Assembly: GCA_900545955.1 (NCBI GenBank)
Contig: URAU01000021.1
Span: 1 to 42,823 of the forward strand
Direction: 5' to 3'
DNA from: an uncultured Porphyromonadaceae bacterium
GTDB taxonomy: Bacteria; Bacteroidota; Bacteroidia; Bacteroidales; Muribaculaceae
DNA length: 42,823 nt
Below are positions 15,627-24,110 of this stretch, one piece after another. Both the position numbers and the translations under genes were made by a program. The notes beneath the pieces are model-generated. The model was not told the origin of the DNA. It ran no database searches and was given only the letters and a program-made list of their open reading frames with translations. Every line of letters begins with the position of its first letter. The stretch's first letter is position 1.

Positions 15627-16895
15627 ATGAATGATATAAAAATTTGTGTTATCGGCCTGGGATATGTAGGGCTTCCGTTAGCCAGACTCTTCTCAACCAA
15701 GTATTCTACAATCGGCTTTGACATGAATCAAAACCGTGTTGACGCCCTCAATAGCGGACATGATGCTACGCTTGAAGTCAATGACGACTTATTGCAATCT
15801 GCATTAAAGAACGGATTCCACTGCACAACATCACTGGATGAAATTCGCGATTGTAATTTTTATGTTGTCGCTGTTCCTACGCCGGTTGATGACAACAATC
15901 GCCCAGATCTCAAACCCTTATGGGGCGCAAGCGAAACCGTAGGAAAAGTCATATCCAATGGAGATGTAGTGGTGTATGAATCCACCGTATATCCCGGCGT
16001 TACGGAAGAAGAATGCATCCCTGTTGTGGAGAAAACAAGCGGACTAAAATTCAACATTGATTTTTTTGCCGGGTACTCCCCCGAACGAATCAATCCAGGC
16101 GACAAGTTCCACACGGTAGAAAAAATCAAGAAGGTAACATCAGGCTCCACTCCAGAGATTGCCAATCTCGTTGACAAAGTATATAATTCAGTCCTTGAAA
16201 ACGGCACTCATAAGGCATCAAGCATAAAGGTAGCCGAGGCCAGTAAAATCATCGAGAACTCTCAGCGTGATGTCAACATCGCCTTTATGAACGAGCTTGC
16301 CAAAATATTCAATGCAATGGATATCGATACTAACGAAGTAATCGAAGCCGCATCCACAAAATGGAACTTCATTAAACTTAAGCCGGGGCTTGTAGGTGGT
16401 CACTGCATTTCGGTTGACCCTTATTATCTCATACAGAAAGCCCAAGTTTATGGAGTGCTCCCGCGTGTAATGTTTGCCGCACGTCGTCTGAATGATGGGA
16501 TGGGAGACTACGTAGCCAACCAGACCATCAAATGTATGAACAAAAAAGGAATTATGGTTAAAGATGCCAAAATCCTTATCCTTGGCATAACCTTCAAGGA
16601 AAACTGCCCGGACATCAGAAATACCAAGGTTGTCGATATTTATAATACTCTAAAAGAGTATACTTCCGACATCACTATTTATGATCCATGGGCATCTCCC
16701 GAACAAGTCATGCGTGAATACGGCGTTCCTTCGGTTACAGAACTACCAGAGAAGGGACTGTACGATGCCATTATTCTCGCAGTCGCGCACAAACAATTCG
16801 AGAATTTAAATCTCAAGGCACTGATTAAAACAGACGGCGTAATCTATGACGTCAAAGGGATTCTGCCCCGCGACATAATCGATGGTCGACTGTAA
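15627..16895 (+). CDS. Nucleotide-sugar 6-dehydrogenase, TviB/WbpO type (UDP-N-acetylhexosamine)
   Basis: 422 residues, the family's usual length. It oxidises C6 of a UDP-sugar to a uronic acid in two NAD-dependent steps. The Rossmann motif VIGLGYVGLPLAR is at 8-20, the YESTVYPGVTEE block is near 117, and GYSPERINPGDK near 149-160 points to the UDP-GlcNAc/GalNAc dehydrogenase subgroup rather than UDP-glucose dehydrogenase. The central AEASKIIENSQRDVNIAFMN and the catalytic Cys260 in GLVGGHCISVDPYYL are intact. The product would supply an N-acetylhexosaminuronic acid, making the polysaccharide acidic. The exact substrate is an inference from the motif. Confidence 0.92.
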   Translation: MNDIKICVIGLGYVGLPLARLFSTKYSTIGFDMNQNRVDALNSGHDATLEVNDDLLQSALKNGFHCTTSLDEIRDCNFYVVAVPTPVDDNNRPDLKPLWGASETVGKVISNGDVVVYESTVYPGVTEEECIPVVEKTSGLKFNIDFFAGYSPERINPGDKFHTVEKIKKVTSGSTPEIANLVDKVYNSVLENGTHKASSIKVAEASKIIENSQRDVNIAFMNELAKIFNAMDIDTNEVIEAASTKWNFIKLKPGLVGGHCISVDPYYLIQKAQVYGVLPRVMFAARRLNDGMGDYVANQTIKCMNKKGIMVKDAKILILGITFKENCPDIRNTKVVDIYNTLKEYTSDITIYDPWASPEQVMREYGVPSVTELPEKGLYDAIILAVAHKQFENLNLKALIKTDGVIYDVKGILPRDIIDGRL

Positions 16896-16967
16896 ACCGC
16901 CCTTATTACCTGGGAAAATTAACTTAATCCAGGTCTCATCAATATCCGAGAACCATATATTGCTTAT

Positions 16968-18008
16968 ATGCAAAATGTGATTATAAACTCAAACGCCACA
17001 AAAAGAATCGCATACTTGGATGCTATGCGCGGCCTTGTCATGATATTGGTTGTGTATTCCCATGTCAAAGGATTCACATTCAATACCGGGAGTATGCATT
17101 TCTTTTTTAATGATATCCTATCCAACATACATGTGCCCTTATTCTTCTTTTTAAGTGGCTATCTGGGATATAAGACAATTGATAGATTCAATTTTGATTT
17201 TATCAATAAGAATTCTTTCATTAGATTTCGACAACTGATAATCCCAACCTTTTTCTTCTTTCCGTTACTTTCCTATCTTGGATTTAAAGACTGGATTTAT
17301 CCCGGAGGATTCTGGTTCACTCCAGCATTATTCGATATGCTGTTTGTATATTATTGGTTCATGTATATGTGGACTAAATTTTCTAACAAGCATTATTGGA
17401 TTGCAATCATCGGCCTCTCGGCAACAATAGTTGCAATTTCTTTCGTCTTAAATTCAAGTTCCTGGTGCAAGTTCTTGGCATTTGACTATGCGCGATATTA
17501 CGTCATGTTCTTTGCGTTAGGACTTCTGGCAAGGCATTATTCAGAACAATTCGTTAAAATTATTCAGAATAAATGGGTAATCACAACGTTGATTCTCCTT
17601 ACCATTGTTATAATGTCTTTCAGTTTCCATGAGAATTTGATTGATAATAATATCAGCCTTTATTATAAACTGATTCTAATCCCACGTTTCTGCCTTGTAG
17701 GAATCGTATTCTACTTATTTTACAGGACATCCTCATATTGGGATGCGTCTAATTTCATTAGTTCAAGCATGCAGTATGTTGGAAGACACACACTTGACAT
17801 CTACATGATTCATTATTTTTTCATTTGGCCCATTTGTAATAGCATCTATAATTTGATAGTGAATAATCCCAACGAAATCTTATTAACTATCATAGCTGTA
17901 ATCTTCACCTTGACAGTTGTAGCGTGCTCATTGATTGTTGGCAATTTTATTAGATTAAGCAAGCCTATGGCTGTATGGATATTAGGTAAGAAACCAAATG
18001 CAGCATGA
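16968..18008 (+). CDS. Acyltransferase-3 family membrane protein
   Basis: 346 residues with about ten transmembrane helices. The N-terminal RIAYLDAMRGLVMILVVYSH contains the conserved Arg and His of the acyltransferase-3 (OafA/NodX-like) family, and HVPLFFFLSGYLGYK is the second typical block. It probably O-acetylates a sugar of the polysaccharide at the inner membrane. It is markedly AT-rich, with long runs of Phe and Ile codons, in contrast to the genes before 14.6 kb and after 22.2 kb. It lies between the dehydrogenase and a GT2 gene, 9 nt before the latter. Confidence 0.88.
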   Translation: MQNVIINSNATKRIAYLDAMRGLVMILVVYSHVKGFTFNTGSMHFFFNDILSNIHVPLFFFLSGYLGYKTIDRFNFDFINKNSFIRFRQLIIPTFFFFPLLSYLGFKDWIYPGGFWFTPALFDMLFVYYWFMYMWTKFSNKHYWIAIIGLSATIVAISFVLNSSSWCKFLAFDYARYYVMFFALGLLARHYSEQFVKIIQNKWVITTLILLTIVIMSFSFHENLIDNNISLYYKLILIPRFCLVGIVFYLFYRTSSYWDASNFISSSMQYVGRHTLDIYMIHYFFIWPICNSIYNLIVNNPNEILLTIIAVIFTLTVVACSLIVGNFIRLSKPMAVWILGKKPNAA

Positions 18009-18017
18009 CCACTTCGT

Positions 18018-19004
18018 ATGAATAACATACCTCCGATAATAACTATCATCGTACCAGTTTACAATACAGCAACACATCTTAGAACATGCATCGATAGTAT
18101 TGTTTCTCAAACTGTACCCGACTGGGAACTCATCTTAATCAATGACGGAAGCACTGACGCTTCCGGGTCAATCTGCGATGAATACGCCACAAAGGACTCC
18201 CGTATAGCAGTAGTGCATCAACAGAATTCCGGAGTCTCTAATGCACGAAATAAAGGTATTGAATTAGCGAAAGGCAATTTCATTACGTTTATAGACTCCG
18301 ACGATTGGATTGAACTCAATTTCATTGAAAAATTCAAAAATCTAATAGTCAATAAAAACACTCTAATAGTTTACGGAATTGCTTATGACTTCATAGATTC
18401 GCAACAAAATTTCCAATTTATACCCTCCCACGATGAGATTTTACTACATGGAGTAGCGCACGCTAAAATATGGTCTACGGATTGTATCCGAAACAATAAA
18501 ATCCGTTTTAATCCAGCGCTTCAATTACATGAGGATCATGTATTTTTCTTTGATACTTTAAAGTACATCGACGACATTAAAATCATCTCAGAGACATTAT
18601 ATCACTACATGCATTATGGAGAGCGCTCGCTCTCTCGCCGTTTACAAACCTCAGACCAATATTTTTTAGCCGCTGATATGATGCTTGCCTACTACCCGGT
18701 AGACAATAAATGTAACAATGAAACCATAAAAAGCCAGTGCATCCAGAAATTTGGTCTGAATCAATTGATTATGGGCATGTTTTCTGCCTTGCAAAATGAG
18801 TCAATGTCAAAACAGCTGGATGCCATAAATAAAGTGGCATCTTATAAACCCCTCTTTCTGAAACATTATCATGCGAATTCGCTCAAAGGTTCGCTAATAT
18901 CAAAAAGTATTGTCGCGCTCCCTAAATGGCTGCAATGGCTAATATTTAAAAGTGTAATTGCAGTTGCGGGTAAACGTCTTACACAATCCATTAATATACG
19001 ATGA
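18018..19004 (+). CDS. Glycosyltransferase family 2
   Basis: 328 residues. The GT-A signature is plain: ITIIVPVYNTATHLRTCIDS, WELILINDGSTDASGS, then FITFIDSDDWIELNF with the metal-binding Asp residues. A downstream HEDHVFFFDTLKY supplies the ED/H motif typical of capsular GT2 enzymes. It differs clearly from the GT2 at 14612 after the catalytic domain, so donor or acceptor will differ. Its stop overlaps the start of the next gene by 4 bp (ATGA), showing coupling with the GT4. Confidence 0.92.
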   Translation: MNNIPPIITIIVPVYNTATHLRTCIDSIVSQTVPDWELILINDGSTDASGSICDEYATKDSRIAVVHQQNSGVSNARNKGIELAKGNFITFIDSDDWIELNFIEKFKNLIVNKNTLIVYGIAYDFIDSQQNFQFIPSHDEILLHGVAHAKIWSTDCIRNNKIRFNPALQLHEDHVFFFDTLKYIDDIKIISETLYHYMHYGERSLSRRLQTSDQYFLAADMMLAYYPVDNKCNNETIKSQCIQKFGLNQLIMGMFSALQNESMSKQLDAINKVASYKPLFLKHYHANSLKGSLISKSIVALPKWLQWLIFKSVIAVAGKRLTQSINIR

Positions 19005-20125
19005 GAATAGCTGTCTCCGGCGACGGACTAAATGTATTTACAAGCGGGTTCCCGGCACGTGGTATGCTCAATTACCTTGTAGATTTAAGGCCTAACGATA
19101 GTTTTGTCATCTTCTATACAAAACCATGCTTCAATCCGCTACTGCAACATTACTTCAGCAACCTTCATTCTAAAAAAAATGTTCAGGCAATCTATCTGGA
19201 AGAAAGCCGATTGAAAATAATGTGGAATAGACTTAACGGTCGAGCCAACTATATTCCTGATGATAATTTTGGGTTGTTCATTAATCCTGCGTTCCTTGAA
19301 TATCACTCCAGGCTAAGATGTCCTCAGATTGCCATTGTACAAGATTTATCTATCATTAAAGGCCAGTCAACATTATCTTATCCATGGTTGAGAAAAATCG
19401 TAGACAAACATTGTAAGAAACAAGTCTTTGCACAACATAACATCCAAATAAAGGCAGTATCTGATTTTACTCAAAAAGACGTATTTGACACATTCAAAAA
19501 TATTAAGGCCGACATCAAAGTTATTCATAACGGCATCGATGATTTTTGGTTTCAACATTCCGACACAGAATTGCCTGAGATTGCCAAGAAATCGCCTTAT
19601 TTTATTTGGTGGGGACTAATTTCACGACGGAAAAACATAGCTCGCCTGGTAAGAATAATTACCGAAATGCGAGAGTGTGACAACACAATTCCACGATTGA
19701 TTATAGTTGGAAGCATTGCATCTCATGAAAAAGAAGAGATAATGTCTCTTCTTAACAATAATCAACACGTATCTCTCATCCCATTCCAACCTAACGAAAT
19801 AATTCGTGAACTCGTCAAAAATAGTGTCGGACTCATATTTCCCAGTCATCACGAAGGATTTGGCCTGCCTGTAATCGAGGCATTCTCGCAAGGAACTCCA
19901 GTGGCCTGCTCTAATAATACTTCCTTGCCAGAAGTTGCGAATGGGCTTGGCATTCTTTTTAACGAGAATGATAGTGAGGATATAAAAAGAGCCATACTAA
20001 CGCTCAAAAATTATAATCACGAGAATTCATATAAACTTATTGAGTATGCTCATTCATTTAATTATGCAAATAGAGCAGCAATATTCAATGAAGCAATAAA
20101 TTCTTTGATAGAAAAAAACAACTAA
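19001..20125 (+). CDS. Glycosyltransferase family 4
   Basis: 374 residues, GT-B fold. The N-terminus MRIAVSGDGLN is unusual but leads into GLFINPAFLEYHSRLRCPQI and VIHNGIDDFWF. The donor domain has WWGLISRRKNIARLVRI, PRLIIVGS and the EX7E motif EGFGLPVIE within SHHEGFGLPVIEAFSQGTPV, followed by TSLPEVANG. This pattern is common in mannosyl- or rhamnosyltransferases of capsule loci, but donor specificity cannot be fixed. It overlaps the GT2 gene upstream by 4 bp and is followed after 1 nt by the acyltransferase, a tight operon. Confidence 0.9.
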   Translation: MRIAVSGDGLNVFTSGFPARGMLNYLVDLRPNDSFVIFYTKPCFNPLLQHYFSNLHSKKNVQAIYLEESRLKIMWNRLNGRANYIPDDNFGLFINPAFLEYHSRLRCPQIAIVQDLSIIKGQSTLSYPWLRKIVDKHCKKQVFAQHNIQIKAVSDFTQKDVFDTFKNIKADIKVIHNGIDDFWFQHSDTELPEIAKKSPYFIWWGLISRRKNIARLVRIITEMRECDNTIPRLIIVGSIASHEKEEIMSLLNNNQHVSLIPFQPNEIIRELVKNSVGLIFPSHHEGFGLPVIEAFSQGTPVACSNNTSLPEVANGLGILFNENDSEDIKRAILTLKNYNHENSYKLIEYAHSFNYANRAAIFNEAINSLIEKNN

Positions 20126-20126
20126 T

Positions 20127-20792
20127 ATGTTTGATGCTTTTGTACAAATTTTTCTTTGGCTATTTCCATGGCCAATTCGAAGAATGTACTATATCTTTTT
20201 CAAAAAATATAAGATACATCGTACGGCAAAAATCGGACGGTCTATAATTCTGGCAAAAAATCTACATATGGATGCTAATGCGCAGATTGGAACCGGGAAT
20301 ATAATTAAACGAATAGATTTATTATCTATCGGTGAGTCTTCTCATCTGAGAAATTTCAATCAAATTACAGGAATTTCAAGCAAAAATGACAGACACTTTC
20401 GCCATATAGCAAACCGAAAGTGCGAGATGATTATAGGGAAGGAATCTTCTATCACATCGAAACACTATTTCGACTGTACTGCAGGTATTTACATAAAGGA
20501 TTATTGCCTTTTGGCAGGTAATTCAAGCGTATTCCTTACACATAGCATTGACCCAAAAGAATGTCGCCAAGACGCAGCAATAATTTCAATTGGAAATTAT
20601 TGTTTTATTGGCCATAACACGACAATTCTAAAAGGATGCATATTACCCGATAAAGTAATTATCGGTGCATGCTCTTTAGTCAATAAAAGCCTTTGCGAGT
20701 CTGAGATGGTCTATGGAGGGGTGCCAGTCAAAGCTTTAAAGAAAGCAATAGATTACAACTTTTTTTCACGTTCAAAGGGAATAATAGATTGA
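20127..20792 (+). CDS. Left-handed beta-helix acyltransferase
   Basis: 221 residues. An N-terminal amphipathic or hydrophobic stretch (FVQIFLWLFPWPIRRMYYIF) is followed by hexapeptide-repeat turns (IHRTAKIGRS, MDANAQIGTG, then ISIGNYCFIGHNTTILKGC and LPDKVIIGACSLV) ending with YGGVPVKALKK. The family transfers acetyl or other acyl groups from the CoA thioester to a sugar, and a His in the insert (FLTHSIDP) is the likely catalytic base. It is one of three putative acyl-modifying enzymes in the locus, implying a heavily substituted polymer. It starts 1 nt after the GT4 stop. Confidence 0.85.
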   Translation: MFDAFVQIFLWLFPWPIRRMYYIFFKKYKIHRTAKIGRSIILAKNLHMDANAQIGTGNIIKRIDLLSIGESSHLRNFNQITGISSKNDRHFRHIANRKCEMIIGKESSITSKHYFDCTAGIYIKDYCLLAGNSSVFLTHSIDPKECRQDAAIISIGNYCFIGHNTTILKGCILPDKVIIGACSLVNKSLCESEMVYGGVPVKALKKAIDYNFFSRSKGIID

Positions 20793-20806
20793 TACTTCAT
20801 TCATAT

Positions 20807-22192
20807 ATGATTTGGTTAGTAATTCGATATTTAATATTTGCATTATTCGTTATTGCAGGCGTATATTGCACGATTCGACGTAAATACCATTTATTGGTAT
20901 TATTATATTTCCTTTCCTTCCCTTTCCAGAATTGCGCGGCACACATCGCCATTACAACATGGAATCCTTACAAGATTATTAGCGTTTGCATGCTGCTATG
21001 TTTGGTTTTTTATCATAAGCCCAGACCTCAAAGCATTATTTTACGGAATTATACTCTCACAATTATCTCAATTGTATGTTTTACTGCATTATTAGGATTA
21101 ACATACCTACCCAATAAATTGTCAACCGCAGGAATCAGCCGAGCACTCTCTCAATCGTTCACATACTGTCTTGGAATCATACCCTTACTTTATATGGTCT
21201 TTTTATCGAAAGAGTCTTTGAATAAAGCCTTGCGATATTATGAATTAGCCATTTATATACTAATAGGAATCGGTTTTATACATTATGCATTCCTTAAAGC
21301 CGGCATCCCATTTGCACCAATAATCCGTGATATTGGAAACACGAATTACTATAATTACTGGGCTATAGCGAAATTCGGCGGAGAATATGTTGATAGATTA
21401 TATGGTTTATGCGGGGAACCAAAACATATGGGGCTTTATGTCGCACCATATGTTGTTTGGAAAATCGTTCAGCTATGTGTAGAACCTACAAAATGGTTAA
21501 AAACATCAATAGCTTTAATTCTTTCAATCTTTATTCTCATTCACACATATTCTTCGACTGCATATATTGCAATTGTTGCAGCTATACCGATAGCTTTTGT
21601 TTTAATAACTCGTACAAGAAGTAATTTTTTTATAAACATTGCGGTTTATCTATTTGGAATTTCCGTTCTATGTGGTTTCTGGTATATCAATTTAGGAAAC
21701 ACAATAAGCCTTCCTAAATCCCAATTTGTAGACTCGTTTACTGAGAGGTCATTTGATCGTGCTCAAGACGAACTCGAGGACGAAAGAACTGAAGTTCGCG
21801 TTCTTAGAGATTTTAGTAATGCCCCTTTGTTAGAAAAAATCACTGGCTATGGGCCAGGGCTATATGTATATCATACTGCAGGACTAACATTTGGGAGAGG
21901 TTTTAATCCTATGCAATCAGGAATCGTGCTAAACCTCGTGGATTTCGGCGTTTTGGGCATTTTTGCTCTTCTATTTCTGCTATTTATCGCATTGTCAGTG
22001 ATTTCAAAGGCGATAAAGCAGAGAAATCTGACTGCCATTTACTTTATGTGTATCGGAGGTACGACGTTCCTTGGCAACTGCGGCTATTCCATGATGGGAG
22101 GTAGTATTTTGCTTGGTATGCTCCCTTTCCTTGGAATCGCATATTGGCTTACTTCCGATTCGCTAAACGCTGATACTCAATTGCTGAAATGA
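20807..22192 (+). CDS. Wzy-like oligosaccharide repeat-unit polymerase
   Basis: 461 residues from ATG 20807 (MIWLVIRYLIFALF). A TTG at 20789, overlapping the preceding stop, is an alternative start six codons upstream. The protein has about 10-12 hydrophobic helices, a large periplasmic loop near the middle (about 305-350, ending GYGPGLYVYHTAGLTFGRGF), and a RLYGLCGEPKHMGLY motif seen in polymerase and ligase families. Wzy polymerises lipid-linked repeat units at the periplasmic face after Wzx flipping. Sequence conservation in this family is low, so the call rests on topology and position. This is the last AT-rich gene; its stop overlaps the GC-rich GT4 start by 4 bp. Confidence 0.8.
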   Translation: MIWLVIRYLIFALFVIAGVYCTIRRKYHLLVLLYFLSFPFQNCAAHIAITTWNPYKIISVCMLLCLVFYHKPRPQSIILRNYTLTIISIVCFTALLGLTYLPNKLSTAGISRALSQSFTYCLGIIPLLYMVFLSKESLNKALRYYELAIYILIGIGFIHYAFLKAGIPFAPIIRDIGNTNYYNYWAIAKFGGEYVDRLYGLCGEPKHMGLYVAPYVVWKIVQLCVEPTKWLKTSIALILSIFILIHTYSSTAYIAIVAAIPIAFVLITRTRSNFFINIAVYLFGISVLCGFWYINLGNTISLPKSQFVDSFTERSFDRAQDELEDERTEVRVLRDFSNAPLLEKITGYGPGLYVYHTAGLTFGRGFNPMQSGIVLNLVDFGVLGIFALLFLLFIALSVISKAIKQRNLTAIYFMCIGGTTFLGNCGYSMMGGSILLGMLPFLGIAYWLTSDSLNADTQLLK

Positions 22193-23298
22193 AAGTATTG
22201 AATCTGGGGAGCCTCGACGTGAAGGAGGGGGGACCGACGCTCAGCACCTACCTGGGGATGAAGGGGGTGGAGCGCAGCGGATGGCGGACGGCTATCGCCA
22301 TGGCGCCTCTGCAGCCGGGCGGCAGGTTGATTGCCGAGGATGTGGAGACCATCGTATGCCGGGAGCCGAGGCTTGGACGTCTGCAATGGATTCCCGGTTT
22401 TGCCGATAGCATCGAGGCGGCGGGAGAGGTGAATGTGGTTCACATTCAGGGGCTTTGGCGCCTGATTGGTGCACAGGGGGCGCGATGGGCGCGACGCAAG
22501 GGAATTCCCTACGTGGTGTCGCTCCGCGGTATGCTTTACCCGCAGGCGCTGGGTCAGCGGCGGTGGTTCAAACGCCTGTCGCTGGCGGCCTATGAGGCCG
22601 ATACTCTCCGCGGCGCTGCCGCGATTCACGCCACATGCCAGGAGGAGGCCGGACACTATCGCGCCCTCGGATTCACCAACCGCGTGGAAATTATTCCGAA
22701 CGCCGTGGATACGTCGGCCGTAGGCGAGCCGAAGCAAAATTATACGGATGTGCGCACCGTTGCATATCTCGGGAGGTTCGACGGCCGCAAGCGCATCGAC
22801 CTGCTAATCGAGGCGTTCGCCATATGGGCGAAAGGGAGGCCGGACTGCCGCCTGCGCCTTATAGGAGGCGGCTCGGCCGACTTCGAGGCCGGGCTACGCT
22901 CGCGCGCTGCCGCCGCCGGGATAGCCGACCGAGTGGAGATGCCGGGATTTCTCAGCGGAGCGGAGAAATACGCCGCACTGCGCGAGGCCGACGTGCTCGT
23001 GGTGCCCAGTGATTTCGAGAATTTCGGGAATATCGTGGTGGAGGCGATGGCGTGTGGGGTGCCGGTGGTGGCTTCGAAGGGTACGCCGTGGCGGATTCTC
23101 GAGGAGGAGCGGTGTGGGGTGTGGACAGACAATGCGCCGGAGGCGATTGCCGACGCGCTGGTGCAACTGGCGACTCTGTCGGCCGACGAGCGCCGGGCTA
23201 TGGGGCAGCGCGCCGTGGCGCTGGCCGACCGCCTCTATTCGGTCGACGCGGTGGGCCGACAGCTTGCCGAGCTTTACCGCAGTATAGCCAATCGTTAA
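22189..23298 (+). CDS. Glycosyltransferase family 4
   Basis: 369 residues, GT-B fold. It opens MKVLNLGSLDVKEGGPTLST, continues with VVHIQGLWRL, VSLRGMLYPQAL and IPNAVDTS, and has the donor domain VAYLGRFDGRKRIDLLIEA, RLIGGGS and EX7E motif ENFGNIVVE followed by MACGVPVVAS. It is likely a WcaL/WbaZ-like enzyme of repeat-unit assembly. Base composition and codon use jump from AT-rich to GC-rich exactly at its start, while the gene still overlaps the polymerase stop by 4 bp. It therefore seems part of the conserved genomic flank to which the variable cassette is joined. Confidence 0.92.
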   Translation: MKVLNLGSLDVKEGGPTLSTYLGMKGVERSGWRTAIAMAPLQPGGRLIAEDVETIVCREPRLGRLQWIPGFADSIEAAGEVNVVHIQGLWRLIGAQGARWARRKGIPYVVSLRGMLYPQALGQRRWFKRLSLAAYEADTLRGAAAIHATCQEEAGHYRALGFTNRVEIIPNAVDTSAVGEPKQNYTDVRTVAYLGRFDGRKRIDLLIEAFAIWAKGRPDCRLRLIGGGSADFEAGLRSRAAAAGIADRVEMPGFLSGAEKYAALREADVLVVPSDFENFGNIVVEAMACGVPVVASKGTPWRILEEERCGVWTDNAPEAIADALVQLATLSADERRAMGQRAVALADRLYSVDAVGRQLAELYRSIANR

Positions 23299-23311
23299 TA
23301 GTACGAGCATT

Positions 23312-23881
23312 ATGGAGGGAGTGAATCTCGGGGGGTTCGACAATTCGTGGTTCTCGACGGGGGCGCCGCGATGGAAGGTGCTGGCGTGGTACGTGGCGAA
23401 TCTGCTGCTGTTGCGCAATCGCTTCTGTATCAGCAGCGGGCTGAAGGCGGCGGTGCTTCGGGCGTTCGGCGCCGAGGTCGGCCGCGGGGTAGTGATCAAG
23501 CCGGGGGTCAATATAAAGTACCCGTGGCGGCTGCGCGTGGGCGACAACACCTGGATCGGCGAGGGGGTATGGATCGACAATCTGGCGCAGGTGGACATCG
23601 CCTCCGACGTCTGCATCTCGCAGGGGGCGATGCTGCTCTGCGGCAACCACGATTTCACGCGGCCGACGTTCGACCTCATGGTGGGGCCGATCGCGCTGGG
23701 TCGCGGGGCATGGGTGGGCGCCAAGGCCACGGTGTGCCCGGGTGTCACCATGGGCGAGGGGGCGGTGCTGGTGGTTGGCTCGGTTGCGAGCCATAACCTC
23801 GAGCCCTGGACCATCTACCGGGGGAATCCGGCGGCCGCGGTGCGCAAGCGCCGCCTCCGCGAAGATGAGGGCGCGTCATAA
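23312..23881 (+). CDS. WcaF-like O-acetyltransferase
   Basis: 189 residues, similar throughout to the colanic-acid acetyltransferase WcaF group: FDNSWFSTGAPRWKVLAWYV at the N-terminus, then hexapeptide repeats (GVVIKPGVNIKYPWRLRVGD, WIGEGVWIDNLAQVDIASDV), the catalytic His in LLCGNHDFTRP, and the closing TIYRGNPAAAVRKRR. It transfers an acetyl group from acetyl-CoA to a sugar of the repeat unit. It is the last gene of the assembly operon; a repeat and a terminator follow. Its final codons (EGAS, DNA GGGCGCGTCATAA) lie inside the left end of repeat copy A. Confidence 0.88.
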   Translation: MEGVNLGGFDNSWFSTGAPRWKVLAWYVANLLLLRNRFCISSGLKAAVLRAFGAEVGRGVVIKPGVNIKYPWRLRVGDNTWIGEGVWIDNLAQVDIASDVCISQGAMLLCGNHDFTRPTFDLMVGPIALGRGAWVGAKATVCPGVTMGEGAVLVVGSVASHNLEPWTIYRGNPAAAVRKRRLREDEGAS

Positions 23882-24010
23882 CGACCCATATGCGGCGTCG
23901 CCGCAGGGATGCGGGTTCGGTCATTGACCTTAGTCAACTCCCATCACCCTTAGCCTCCGGCTCCTACCATCTGGGGCGTTCTGACAACGCCCTCGCCATC
24001 CGGACGATGG
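23870..24010 (+). repeat. Interspersed intergenic repeat, copy A
   Basis: The copy starts within the end of the wcaF-like gene (GGGCGCGTCATAA) and runs to CATCCGGACGATGG. It aligns with copy B (32304-32465) over about 135 bp, sharing CCCAT, CGTCGCC, GGTTCGGTCATTGAC, TTAGTCAACTCCC, GGCTCCTACCATCTGG and CGCCCTCGCCATCCGGA. The palindrome TTGAC-CTTA-GTCAA sits in the centre. A 46-codon frame from ATG 23890 to TAG 24030 crosses it, and part of this frame (GSVIDLSQLPSP, GSYHL, ALAIR) is also open in copy B. Confidence 0.8.
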
Positions 24011-24057
24011 GCCAGCCGGGCGGGGCGTAGAACGGGGGACGAACAAGAGATTATTAT

Positions 24058-24096
24058 CCCGAGCCGGAGGCGGAGGCCGCCGGTTCGGGATTTTTT
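24058..24096 (+). terminator. Rho-independent terminator inside or at the end of the polysaccharide locus
   Basis: CCCGAGCCGG (24058-24067) pairs with CCGGTTCGGG (24080-24089), ten pairs with one G/T wobble, followed by A and six T. It stands just 15 bp before the ligase gene, so it either ends the main operon or is a readthrough point for the NusG-like antiterminator. TAACTTTA at 24099-24106 is a near-match to a -7 element. Confidence 0.75.
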
Positions 24097-24110
24097 CGTA
24101 ACTTTATGCC

